From Novipirellula galeiformis (GTDB lineage: Bacteria; Planctomycetota; Planctomycetia; Pirellulales; Pirellulaceae), in contig NZ_SJPT01000006.1 of NCBI RefSeq assembly GCF_007860095.1, positions 1 through 64,000 of the forward strand: a stretch of 64,000 nt of DNA, written 5' to 3'. The notes below the pieces were generated by a model, which searched no databases, was not told where the DNA came from, and saw only the letters and a list, made by a program, of their open reading frames with translations. This document shows, piece by piece, positions 38,045 to 46,529 of the stretch. A program made the position numbers and the translations under genes. Within the stretch, counting starts at the first letter, position 1. Each line of letters starts with the position of its first letter.

Positions 38045-38788
38045 ATGTCCGCGTTGCAAACACAAAGGTTGACCGAGGAATCATCCGTGGGACATTGGGT
38101 TGCCCAGCATCCGGTGACCGCAGACGTCTACGAGACACTGCGAATCGACTATAGCTGCAGCGGTGACAAGTCGCTGAAAACGGTCTGCCGGGAGAATGGG
38201 CTCGAAGTCATTCGCGTTCACTCCTTGCTGCAAAGCACAATCGCAGACGTTGACGATGCGACGAAAAACAAGTGGCTGCACGCACCGCTCGCCGATCTGT
38301 GCGACCATATCGAACAGTCGCATCATGCGTTCCTAAAGAACTCACTACCGACAGCGACATCTTTGCTTGCTCACGTCGTCGAGTTACATAGCGACGATCA
38401 TCCGGAATTGTTGGAAGTCCACCACCATTTCGTCGCTTGGCGGGACGAAACCTTGGAAGTGATGGCCGCCGAAGAACGCTCATTGTTCCCGGCGATACGT
38501 CAAATGGAAAGCGAAGGTGAGAGTCCAAGTCGAGACTGGCGTGGAATAGCCAAGCTGATTCGTCGTGTCGGTTTTGAGCACAACGACATCGGCGTTGCGT
38601 TAAGCGAAGCCCGTGATGCATCCGGGAATTATGTCGCACCGCCAGACGCAAGCCCAACCTATCGGCAAACCCTCGGACTGCTACGCCGCATCGAAATCGA
38701 CGTGCGGCATCACCTCCACAAAGAAGAACACATCCTCTTCCCACGAGTCGAGAAGAGGGCAAATAAGACGGGTGCCAATGAAGCCTGA
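38045..38788 (+). CDS. RIC-family di-iron iron-sulfur cluster repair protein
   Basis: Resembles YtfE/ScdA/DnrN proteins, which help restore iron-sulfur clusters after oxidative or nitric-oxide damage. An N-terminal ScdA_N-like domain has DYSCSGDKSLKTVCRENGL with the conserved Cys. The hemerythrin-like half carries spaced His and Glu ligands in DHIEQSHHAF, HSDDHPELLEVHHHF, EERSLFPAI, FEHNDIG and HHLHKEEHILFPRVE. At 247 residues it is full length. The start is two bases after MarC, implying coupling. Such genes are often NO- or low-oxygen-induced, matching the surrounding module. Confidence 0.93.
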   Translation: MSALQTQRLTEESSVGHWVAQHPVTADVYETLRIDYSCSGDKSLKTVCRENGLEVIRVHSLLQSTIADVDDATKNKWLHAPLADLCDHIEQSHHAFLKNSLPTATSLLAHVVELHSDDHPELLEVHHHFVAWRDETLEVMAAEERSLFPAIRQMESEGESPSRDWRGIAKLIRRVGFEHNDIGVALSEARDASGNYVAPPDASPTYRQTLGLLRRIEIDVRHHLHKEEHILFPRVEKRANKTGANEA

Positions 38789-39097
38789 TCTAGATTCAAC
38801 GAACACCACTCACCCGCGTACATCTCCAAGCACATTTTCGCTCCTGGCGAGGTCGGCCAAACTCAATAGCGAAGCGTGACGACTTCGATGCAATGCCATC
38901 ACGGAATCGATTCGCCTCAGACAATAAACGCGTCAAAAAAACAAGAACGAAGCACCTCAGCAGAAGTAAATTGGCATAATGACTTTCTGCTCCCCTTTCC
39001 CCAAAACGGGGCGAGAAGATCCATGCTAAACCAGAGATACCGAATGACTTGTCGTGAGGTACTTACCAGTAGACGACTTCGATCTTCTGGAAGCTTC
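38789..39097. other. Spacer; short 33-codon frame at its left edge
   Basis: An ATG at 38778 inside the end of the RIC gene opens a 33-codon frame to TGA at 38877 (MKPDLDSTNTTHPRTSPSTF and on) with no family resemblance. It could be a truncated gene start. The rest of the spacer shows nothing beyond GGAAGC, which precedes the ACT_3 gene. Confidence 0.35.
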
Positions 39098-39503
39098 ATG
39101 ACAGGCGAAACCAATCTCCCAATGTTGCTGCAAAACATTCAGCCCGTACTCCAGGACGGCGAGTTCGTTTTTTGCACGATGAAACCGGCGACTGCGTCTG
39201 ATCTTTACGTTTCTCCCATCGGTCCGTTTCTTGAAGTCGAAGGGGGTAACTCTGATACTTGCGAAGGCCCAAGCAGAGGCGAATGGTCTGGACTTCTCGT
39301 ACGTTTGCAGGATGATAACTCTCAAAGTTCACTCCAGTCTCGAAGTGGTTGGTTTTCTTTTTGCAGTGACGGCCAAACTGGCTCAAAGTGGAATCAGTGT
39401 GAACGTAGTCTCGGCCTATTTTCACGATCACCGTTTTGTGCCAACGGGCCGTGCCGATGAAGCGATGAAGGTGTTGAACGACGTCGCCCTACGGGCGACG
39501 TAA
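39098..39503 (+). pseudogene. ACT_3-domain protein, frameshifted at a G5 run
   Basis: Two overlapping frames together give one member of the small ACT_3/DUF2241 family (about 135 residues). Frame one from ATG 39098 encodes TGETNLPMLLQNIQPVLQDG, FVFCTMKPATASDLYVSPIG and PFLEVEG. The continuation, in the frame reached by dropping one base, encodes VTLILAKAQAEANGLDFSYV, RMITLKVHSSLEVVGF and SAYFHDHRFVPTGRADEAM. The switch is at GGGGG (39242-39246); four G would restore a single frame. It may be a real lesion, a slippage-controlled gene or a sequencing error. GGAAGC precedes the ATG. Confidence 0.85.
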
Positions 39504-39622
39504 CCGCATGCCATAGGCGCAATCATTGATCCGGTTGTTGGTCATCGCAATGATCTGCCGCTCAGCTTCGTCTTGCCAAAGACGTCGTTGATCGACTTGT
39601 ACTATTCAGCGTTTAACGTTTC

Positions 39623-40660
39623 TTAACGTTCTTCTCCAACACGAACCACAAGCTTGCCGAAGTTTTTGCCTTCGAGCAGGCCGATGAATGCGTTCGGTGC
39701 ATTGTCAAGGCCATCAACGACGTCTTCGATAAACTTGACTTTGCCTTCAGCGACCCATGGCGTCATTTCTGCGAGAAACTCTCCGTATCGAGAACCGTAG
39801 TCGTCGAAAATGATGAAGCCTTGAGCCTTGATGCGTCGCACCAAGAACGTTTGCATCAACAACGGCAACCGGTCTGGTCCTTCGGGTAATTTGGTGTCGT
39901 TGTAGTGCGCGATCAATCCGCAAACAGGAATCCGAGCCTTGACATTCAAGAGTGGAAGCACTGCGTCGAACACTTTCCCACCGACACTTTCAAAATACAC
40001 GTCGATTCCGTCCGGACACGCGTCTGCGAGTTGTTCGGCAAAATCGGGTGCGTAGTGATCGAGGCACTCGTCAAAGCCAAATGCTTCGATCCCCGCTTTG
40101 CACTTTTGGGGCCCGCCTGCGACTGCGACGACGCGACAGCCTTTGAGCTTGGCTATCTGTCCAACAACGGCGCCGACCGCGCCAGTTGCGGCGGCGACCA
40201 CAACGGTCTCACCGGGTTTGGGCTGACCAATATCAAGCAGCCCCATGTAGGCCGTGAAGCCTGGCATTCCAAGCACGCCGAGCGATCGGGATGGATGCTC
40301 TAGTTCCTGCCCCAGCGGTATCAGCCCTTTTCCATCGGATACTTCGTAATCCTGCCAACCGGTGTAGCCCAACACCCAGTCACCCTCAACAAAGTCGGGG
40401 TGCATTGACTGCTCAACTCGACAGACCGTACCACCAACCATCACCTCGCCAAGCTCAACCGGCGGCGCGTAAGAAGGCGCGTCACTCATACGGCCCCGCA
40501 TGTAGGGATCGAGTGACAGATAGACCGTTCGCAGTAAGACTTGACCTTCGCTCGGTTGCGGCAAATCCGTCGTTTCCAATCGAAAGTTGTCAGGCGTAGG
40601 TGCGCCTTGTGGTCGGGAGTTCAATAAGACACGGCGGTTTATTTCGCGGGATTGCGACAT
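39623..40660 (-). CDS. NADP-dependent MDR oxidoreductase (CurA/leukotriene-B4 reductase type)
   Basis: Zinc-independent medium-chain reductase that reduces activated C=C bonds. Family motifs are LSLDPYMRGRMSDAPSYAPP, GYTGWQDYEV, GMPGFTAYMGLLDIGQPKPG, the nucleotide motif AATGAVGAVVGQIAKLKGCR, YFESVGGKVFDAVLPLLN and the C-terminal GKNFGKLVVRVGEE. ATG at 40660 (MSQSREINRRVLLNSRPQG) fits the family length; the longer frame from 40735 overlaps a small upstream frame and is not favoured. It is the only enzyme gene on this strand between the plus-strand efflux run and the regulator, suggesting separate control. Confidence 0.93.
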   Translation of the reverse strand: MSQSREINRRVLLNSRPQGAPTPDNFRLETTDLPQPSEGQVLLRTVYLSLDPYMRGRMSDAPSYAPPVELGEVMVGGTVCRVEQSMHPDFVEGDWVLGYTGWQDYEVSDGKGLIPLGQELEHPSRSLGVLGMPGFTAYMGLLDIGQPKPGETVVVAAATGAVGAVVGQIAKLKGCRVVAVAGGPQKCKAGIEAFGFDECLDHYAPDFAEQLADACPDGIDVYFESVGGKVFDAVLPLLNVKARIPVCGLIAHYNDTKLPEGPDRLPLLMQTFLVRRIKAQGFIIFDDYGSRYGEFLAEMTPWVAEGKVKFIEDVVDGLDNAPNAFIGLLEGKNFGKLVVRVGEER

Positions 40661-40731
40661 CGTCAAATCTTTCAGTTGTGGTTGCGGTTGTTTAATCGTC
40701 AGCGTGAAAGCAAAGCTTGTGCCGATGGTCG

Positions 40732-40851
40732 TCACTCTGACTCATCAATGGGGTGGATACCGAAGGTCTCGCCGAGGCTCGCGTACAAGGCAGAGACGAC
40801 ATACAGCGTTAAGAATGTCGGGACGATCAAGCCGTAGATCATCAACCACAC
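40732..40851 (-). CDS. Possible small membrane protein (about 39 residues)
   Basis: A short frame with one strong membrane helix (MIYGLIVPTFLTLYVVSALY) followed by an acidic tail (GIHPIDESE). AAGGA stands just upstream, giving GTG (40851), TTG (40845) or ATG (40842) starts with different spacings. It ends 71 bases before the MDR reductase start in the same direction and may be its leader or partner. No family is recognised; the ordered helix-plus-tail composition and ribosome site are the only support. Confidence 0.45.
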   Translation of the reverse strand: MWLMIYGLIVPTFLTLYVVSALYASLGETFGIHPIDESE

Positions 40852-40951
40852 CGTTCCTTAACGGATGGTTCGTGCCAATCGAAAAACACGAAACGTCGAA
40901 CGAAGTGCGCAAAACAATCCGGGCAATTCGCGCTCATATGGGCAACGGAAC

Positions 40952-41008
40952 GTAGTAGACGAGGTTACGAATCCCTGGAGCGTGAGTAAGGGTGGCCTCG
41001 TCCACTCC
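40952..41008. repeat. TAGTGGACGAGG-family repeats near the NtrC-type gene end
   Basis: GTAGTAGACGAGGTTACGA (40952-40970) and the inverted GGTGGCCTCGTCCACTCC (40991-41008) are diverged arms of the same element found at 19674 and inside glgP. They lie just past the stop of the NtrC-type regulator gene. Confidence 0.6.
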
Positions 41009-41016
41009 ATTTGGGA

Positions 41017-42369
41017 TCACCCCTCGATGCCGTGCTTTTCCATCATGCGATAGAGCTTGCGGCGTTCGACGCCGAGCGCTCGTGCGGCTTTCGACTTGTT
41101 GCCGTTTTCTCGCTGTAGAACTTCAGCAATGTGCGCTCGCTCCAGGGCGATCAAGGAACCCACCTTCGGAAATTGCGTAGTAGAGGATTGGCTGACGTGA
41201 TCTTGCGTATTCTCGTGACGAAACTCTTCGGATAGGTCACTGATCGTGATGACTCCGTCGTCAGCAAGAATCTTGGCCCGTTCCAAGGTGTTGATAAGTT
41301 GGCGAATGTTGCCAGGCCATGAATAAGCGACCAATGCTTGCCGAGCATCTGCGTCCATCTCATGGTCGTTGCCCAAAAAGTGACTGACGAGTAGCTCGAT
41401 GTCGCCGTCACGCTCTCGTAGCGGTGGCAAGTCCAAGGCCATCACGTTGATGCGATAATACAAGTCTTCGCGGAAACGGCCTTCGTCGACTTCGATTTTC
41501 ATGTCACGGTTCGTTGCGGCGACGATGCGAACGTCGACCCGGCGTTCTTTATGCGATCCGATGCGCCGGAGTGATCCGTCTTCGAGGACGCGCAGCAACT
41601 TCGGTTGCAACGCGAGTGGCAGTTCACCGATTTCGTCGATGAACAACGTGCTGCCATCGGCGACTTCAAACAGCCCCGGTTTCATCGCCGTTGCGCCAGT
41701 GAACGATCCTTTTTCGTGACCGAATAGTTCACTCTCGACAAGATTCTCGGGCAGAGCGGCGCAGTTGATCGTGACCAGCGGTCGTTCACTGCGTGAGCTA
41801 CCGATGTGAATTGCTTGCGCAACCAGTTCTTTGCCGGTGCCGCTTTCGCCTTCGATCAGGACAGCCTTGTTGGTAGGGGCGACTCGGTCGATCAAACGAC
41901 CTAAGCGTTGCATTGGCTCCGACGTGCCGATGATGGCGGTCGCCGGCTTCTTGGTGCGTGTGATGACTTCGCGTAGTTGAGTGTTCTCCTTCTTCAGTCG
42001 ACGACGTTCAACCGCCGCGATGCAGCGGCGTTCCAAGTCACCCATCGGAAAGGGCTTGGTTTGAAAATCGAACACGCCCAAACGCATCGACTCGACCGCG
42101 TTATTGATCGTGCCTTCGCCGGTCAGCACGATCACTTCTGTGTCGGGATTGGATTCACGCATCCGCTGGACCAGCTCGATCCCGCATAGCCCCGGCATGT
42201 TCCAGTCGAGGATGACGACGTCGAAGTCATGCTTTAAACATTGCCCGATCCCCTCTTGGCCGCTGGTCGTTTGCGAAACCCGGTGCCCCTTCTTCTCAAA
42301 CCAGCGAACACAGCCTTCGCTGAAGTCGACGTCATCATCGACAAAAAGAATCTCGATTGATTCAGGCAT
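41017..42369 (-). CDS. NtrC-family sigma-54-dependent response regulator
   Basis: Transcription activator of 450 residues. Receiver domain (1-120) with acidic pocket DDD at 11-13 and phospho-acceptor Asp55 in [10 protein letters not shown]. The AAA+ domain has Walker A GESGTGKE, the sigma-54 loop in variant form GSFTGA, Walker [12 protein letters not shown] and the R-finger region. A Fis-type helix-turn-helix is at the C-terminus ([20 protein letters not shown]). ATG at 42369 has GGAG ten bases upstream; a longer frame to 42597 would run into the divergent kinase gene. It faces the PAS kinase across a 196-base control region and is the probable activator of the module. Confidence 0.95.
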   Translation of the reverse strand: MPESIEILFVDDDVDFSEGCVRWFEKKGHRVSQTTSGQEGIGQCLKHDFDVVILDWNMPGLCGIELVQRMRESNPDTEVIVLTGEGTINNAVESMRLGVFDFQTKPFPMGDLERRCIAAVERRRLKKENTQLREVITRTKKPATAIIGTSEPMQRLGRLIDRVAPTNKAVLIEGESGTGKELVAQAIHIGSSRSERPLVTINCAALPENLVESELFGHEKGSFTGATAMKPGLFEVADGSTLFIDEIGELPLALQPKLLRVLEDGSLRRIGSHKERRVDVRIVAATNRDMKIEVDEGRFREDLYYRINVMALDLPPLRERDGDIELLVSHFLGNDHEMDADARQALVAYSWPGNIRQLINTLERAKILADDGVITISDLSEEFRHENTQDHVSQSSTTQFPKVGSLIALERAHIAEVLQRENGNKSKAARALGVERRKLYRMMEKHGIEG

Positions 42370-42390
42370 GCTGTTTTGCTCCCCATGCTC

Positions 42391-42454
42391 CAAATTGCCA
42401 ATTGCCCGTATATGCACACACGATTGCGCATATTCGGGCAAATTGCGCCAATTG
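42391..42454. promoter_or_regulatory. Divergent control region with nested repeats
   Basis: Between the regulator and kinase genes, ATTGCCCGTATATGC (42401-42415) and GCATATTCGGGCAAAT (42428-42443) form a near-perfect inverted repeat with a 12-base spacer. Outside it, CAAATTGCCAATTG (42391) and CAAATTGCGCCAATTG (42439) are direct repeats. The arrangement suggests an operator for an activator dimer or hexamer, perhaps autoregulation by the adjacent NtrC-type protein. No GG-N10-GC sigma-54 promoter with a good -12 element was found here. Confidence 0.5.
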
Positions 42455-42565
42455 ACGCGATGGCACTGGATGATTCTGGTAGTTTTGGCGGCGAAAATCG
42501 CCGGGTACGCTGGTTGCTTGACTAGCGAACGCAAAGCGAATGCCACTTCATAAAACGCCAAGCAC

Positions 42566-45500
42566 ATGCCCGTTAAACTCTCTGATCCATCTTTCAACTC
42601 CAGCGACGATGCTGACGAAATGACTGCAAAAGCAAATGCCGACGAAGCGTTTCAACCGTTTGCGGATGCAATGCCGGCGATGATTTGGACCTGCGCGGCG
42701 GACGGGTCGGCAACCTTCTTCAACCAGAAGTGGTGTGAGCTGACAGGGATGTCAATGAAAGACTCGCTGGGCGACGGATGGGCGCAAGTCATCCATCCCG
42801 ACGATCGAGAGCGAGTTTTGGCGACTTGGCAGCACGCAACTCAAACCCCACTCAGCCACGACATCGAATTGCGGTATCGGATGGCGGACGGCTCGTACCG
42901 TTGGCACCTTGTCAGTGCCATTCCAATGCTTCACGCCGATGGAACGGTGAGCCATTGGCAACGCATTTGTACGGATATCGAAGCGCAACGGTCATCGCTG
43001 GAGTCGTCCGAGACATTGATGCAAGCCTTCGTGGATTCAGCAGTTGATGGAATCATCACGATTGACCACCAAGGTAGGATCGAGTCCTGCAACCCGTCAG
43101 GCTGCGTGATGTTCGGATACGATGAGTCCGAGATCATTGGCCAAAACGTCAGTCGTCTGATGCCACCATCGTTCGCGACACGGCATGATGACCACCTTGC
43201 GAGCTATTTGCAAACTGGTGAGAAAAAGATCATCGGGATAGGACGTGAACTGGTTGGCCAACGGAAAGATGGGACGGTTTTCCCCATGAAGATTGCCGTC
43301 AGTGAGGTTCATGTTGGTGGACGAAAACGGTTTGCAGGAATCGTGCATGACCTAACCGAACGAGATCGACTGCAGGATGAGTTGCGTGGTCGTCAACGCG
43401 TGCTAGAGCGTGTGGCGAAAGGTAGGCCGCTGAGCGAAGTGCTTGACACTTTAATCGCATTTGCCGAAGAGTCGCGGCCCGACATGATCGCCTCGACCCT
43501 TGTCTTAGATAAACAAGAGGGATGCTTACGGCATGGTGCGTCACGACAACTTCCTGATTTCTATCTGGAAGTGATTGACGGTGTGGTGCCTGGCCCCAAG
43601 GTCGGCTCATGCGGTACAGCAGCGTTTACCGGCGAACGCGTGGTGGTCGAAGATATCAAGACCGATCCGTTGTGGGAGGACTATCGCGACCTAGCGACCC
43701 GAGCGAATCTGCGGGCTTGTTGGTCGGAACCGATCATCGCTTCGTGCGGACGAGTTGTCGGTACGTTCGCGATGTACTACACCGAACCCCGTTCTCCGGA
43801 TGCCGAAGATTTGCAGTTTGTCGAGAGTTGCGCCAAGGTCGCGGCGATCGCGATCGAGCGAGAGAGAGTGGACAGCCAACTGCGTCAAATGGCGGCAATC
43901 GTCGATTCAACCGATGACGCAATCATCCTAAAAAATCTAAAAGGCGTGATCGAAAAGTGGAACCACGGTGCCGAGCGAGTGTATGGTTACTCGGCCGCCG
44001 AAGCAGTCGGCCAGCCAATCGCAATGCTAGTTCCCGACGATCGAGCCTACGAACTCAAAGCGAATACAGAGACGATTCGACAAGGAGGAAAGGTCGACCA
44101 TTACGAGACGGTGCGTGTCACTAAAGACGGCCGACGCATTCACATTTCCTCGACGCTTTCTCCCGTTCGCGATACGGAGGGACGGCTAACACACTTCGTC
44201 GATGTTCAAAACGACATCACGCAGCGCGTCCAGGTCCAAGACGAAATCGCTCGCGAACGTGCGGTCCTTGACACGATCGTCAGCGGTATTCCTGACGCGT
44301 TGCTGATGGCGGACCTTGATCGCAAACTCACGCACTGCAACCAAGGAGCGTACGAAATGTTTGGCTACGCGCCAACTGAGCTCATTGGCCAGCCAAAAGC
44401 AATCTTGTACGCGAACCCTGACCAACACTCCTTGCAAGGGATGCAACGATTTAATCCGGCTGCTCGTCAGCACACCGAGGTGGTTGAGATCGAATGGCGA
44501 CGAAAAAACGGCGATGTGTTCACGGGTGAAACGGTGGGAACGATCATTCGCGATCGTTCCGGAAAGCCGATCAGTTATCTTGCCCTGATTCGCGACATCA
44601 CAGACCGAAAGCACGCCGAAGCAACGATCCGTGAGAGCAACCGCAAGTTGTCGTTGTTACTGAGTAATCTTCCTGGTGCGGCGTTTCGCATCGCAGGCGA
44701 CGCCGACTTCACCGTTGAGTTCGTCAGCGACGGTTGCTTGGAATTAACGGGATACTCAGCCTCTGAACTCACCACCGGAAGGATGCTCTTATTTCCTGAA
44801 GACTTGGACGAAGTCAGGAAGAAGCTCAATCGCAGCGTTGCCGAACGAGAACCGTTTGATTTTGTGCATCGTGCCCGGCATCGAAATGGAGAAATACGGC
44901 GGATTTGGGCGCGGGGGCAGGGCGTTTTCTCCGACGAGGGAGAGTTGATTGCGATCGAAGCGTTCATCTCCGACTTTACCGAACTACACGATGCGCGTGA
45001 GCAACTCGTGCAATCCGAACGACTCGCGGCAGTAGGTCAAATGATTTCCGCAATCGCGCACGAAAGTCGCAACGCGCTCCAGCGAATCCAAGCCGGCACG
45101 GACATGCTCGGACTCGAGCTTGACGAACACTCCGACGCGCACAACGATCTCCAACGAATCAATCGCGCCAAAGAAGACCTGCTGCATCTGTTCGAAGACC
45201 TGCGAAGTTACGCGGCTCCCATTCAACTTGACGTACGCGCAAAGAACCTTGCCGAGGTCTGGCATCAAGCTTGGGCCAATTTGGAAGTTTCACGAACTGG
45301 CTGCGATGCAGAGCTGTTGGAGAACACCGGCGGTCTTGAGCTAACGTGTATCATCGACGCATTCCGAATCGAACAGGTGTTTCGCAATTTGATGGAGAAC
45401 GCTCTGGCGGCATGCAGTTCGCTGGTTCGGCTCACGGTGTCATGCACCGAATCCGAAATCAATGGTGCACCAGCGGTGTGCGTATCGATCTGCGACAACG

Positions 45501-45691
45501 GGCCAGGATTAACTGATGAACAGAGAGCACGAGTTTTCGAGGCATTCTTCACGACAAAGTCGAAAGGCACTGGCTTAGGCATGGCAATTGCTAAACGTAT
45601 CGTTGAAGCACACCAGGGAACCATCGCGGTCGGAGACGCCAGGGACGGCGGGGCCGAGTTCCTAATAACATTGCCACGGACACTTTCGTGA
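42566..45691 (+). CDS. Multi-PAS/GAF sensor histidine kinase
   Basis: A large 1041-residue cytoplasmic sensor without membrane segments. Domains in order: PAS (about 25-145, WHLVSAIPMLHADGTVSHWQ), PAS (150-275, DGIITIDHQGRIESCN), GAF (about 285-435, CGTAAFTGERVVVEDIKTDP), three more PAS modules (to about 815), then HisKA with phospho-acceptor His832 in AIAHESRNALQR, and HATPase with N, G1 and G2 boxes (NLMENAL, CDNGPGL, GTGLGMAIAKRIV). One PAS module resembles FixL-like sensors, but haem or flavin binding cannot be judged. Its stop overlaps the receiver gene start (GTGA). It likely phosphorylates that receiver and/or the divergent NtrC-type regulator. Confidence 0.94.
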   Translation: MPVKLSDPSFNSSDDADEMTAKANADEAFQPFADAMPAMIWTCAADGSATFFNQKWCELTGMSMKDSLGDGWAQVIHPDDRERVLATWQHATQTPLSHDIELRYRMADGSYRWHLVSAIPMLHADGTVSHWQRICTDIEAQRSSLESSETLMQAFVDSAVDGIITIDHQGRIESCNPSGCVMFGYDESEIIGQNVSRLMPPSFATRHDDHLASYLQTGEKKIIGIGRELVGQRKDGTVFPMKIAVSEVHVGGRKRFAGIVHDLTERDRLQDELRGRQRVLERVAKGRPLSEVLDTLIAFAEESRPDMIASTLVLDKQEGCLRHGASRQLPDFYLEVIDGVVPGPKVGSCGTAAFTGERVVVEDIKTDPLWEDYRDLATRANLRACWSEPIIASCGRVVGTFAMYYTEPRSPDAEDLQFVESCAKVAAIAIERERVDSQLRQMAAIVDSTDDAIILKNLKGVIEKWNHGAERVYGYSAAEAVGQPIAMLVPDDRAYELKANTETIRQGGKVDHYETVRVTKDGRRIHISSTLSPVRDTEGRLTHFVDVQNDITQRVQVQDEIARERAVLDTIVSGIPDALLMADLDRKLTHCNQGAYEMFGYAPTELIGQPKAILYANPDQHSLQGMQRFNPAARQHTEVVEIEWRRKNGDVFTGETVGTIIRDRSGKPISYLALIRDITDRKHAEATIRESNRKLSLLLSNLPGAAFRIAGDADFTVEFVSDGCLELTGYSASELTTGRMLLFPEDLDEVRKKLNRSVAEREPFDFVHRARHRNGEIRRIWARGQGVFSDEGELIAIEAFISDFTELHDAREQLVQSERLAAVGQMISAIAHESRNALQRIQAGTDMLGLELDEHSDAHNDLQRINRAKEDLLHLFEDLRSYAAPIQLDVRAKNLAEVWHQAWANLEVSRTGCDAELLENTGGLELTCIIDAFRIEQVFRNLMENALAACSSLVRLTVSCTESEINGAPAVCVSICDNGPGLTDEQRARVFEAFFTTKSKGTGLGMAIAKRIVEAHQGTIAVGDARDGGAEFLITLPRTLS

Positions 45692-46053
45692 TACGCTCGA
45701 TAAAAATTGCCATCGCCGACGACGAAGAAGACATCCGTCAGTATTTTCGACGACTCCTTCCAAAACTCGGCTACGAACTAGTCGGCGAAGCTGAGAACGG
45801 GCGCGAGCTGGTCGAACTTTGTCAAACGGTAAAACCGGACCTCGTCATTACCGACGTCATGATGCCGGAGATGTCTGGAATCGAAGCAGCTACCGAAATC
45901 AGCAAAACACAGTCGGTACCGATCATCATCCTCTCGTCGCACGAAAAGCCAAACCGTGACACGAACACCTCCATCGTCGACTACCTACAAAAGCCAGTAA
46001 GCATCCCCGACCTACAAGCCGCCATCAGCCGAGCTTGCCCCGCGGCATTATGA
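45688..46053 (+). CDS. Single-domain response regulator (receiver only)
   Basis: A 121-residue stand-alone receiver: acidic pocket DDEE from residue 11, phospho-acceptor Asp56 in DLVITDVMMPEMSG, Thr/Ser switch IILSS, and Lys in YLQKPVS. No output domain follows. It resembles the receivers found with DNA-binding-free phosphorelay or ANTAR-less proteins. GTG at 45688 overlaps the kinase stop, implying strict coupling. With an NtrC-type protein on the other side of the kinase, the kinase has two possible targets. Confidence 0.92.
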   Translation: MIRSIKIAIADDEEDIRQYFRRLLPKLGYELVGEAENGRELVELCQTVKPDLVITDVMMPEMSGIEAATEISKTQSVPIIILSSHEKPNRDTNTSIVDYLQKPVSIPDLQAAISRACPAAL

Positions 46054-46081
46054 ATGGATCGAAGAAAGACGCTTTCGACTC

Positions 46082-46117
46082 TTCCGTAGGACGTCCCATT
46101 TTCCGTAGGACGTCCCA
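46082..46117. repeat. Tandem TTCCGTAGGACGTCCCA repeat
   Basis: Two perfect 17-bp copies (46082-46098 and 46101-46117) are separated by two T. Each holds the self-complementary GGACGTCC core. They lie just past the receiver gene. Confidence 0.85.
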
Positions 46118-46529
46118 GCGTTGAGATCGAAGAATGACGTCGGCTATCAAGAACGCGGATGGCATCCGCTAACGGATCGACGTCTAAATTAGAAGCCGAA
46201 ATGCGGCATAGGAAAGGGTGGATTCACCCTGGGCGGCCACGATGTGGCCAAAACACATTTGTTTTTGCCACATCGGAGGCCAAGACGTGGCAATGTACAT
46301 GAGAACGCGTCTTAGCCTTTGATGTTCTAGCGAACGGTTTCACCGTGGGAAATCGTTGAGACTCGAAACAACATGAATGCAACGGAATCTCTGACACGAG
46401 ACACAAGGCTGATGCTGCTTCGGCCGGATCTGCACCTCGAACGTTTGACGTTGCCGTTTCGTTGGAAGGCTTACCATCGCGGCGGGACGAAAACGATTCG
46501 CCCCCCACAACGCTCGACTGATTCTCGTC

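Noticed and set aside
39504-39626. 41-codon open frame after the ACT_3 gene (AIIDPVVGHRNDLPLSF and on)
   Set aside because: Protein-like but with no start codon, ribosome site or recognisable family; too weak to list as a gene.
42460-42490. TGGCAC motif as a sigma-54 promoter for the PAS kinase
   Set aside because: The -24 half matches but no GC is found at the required -12 position.
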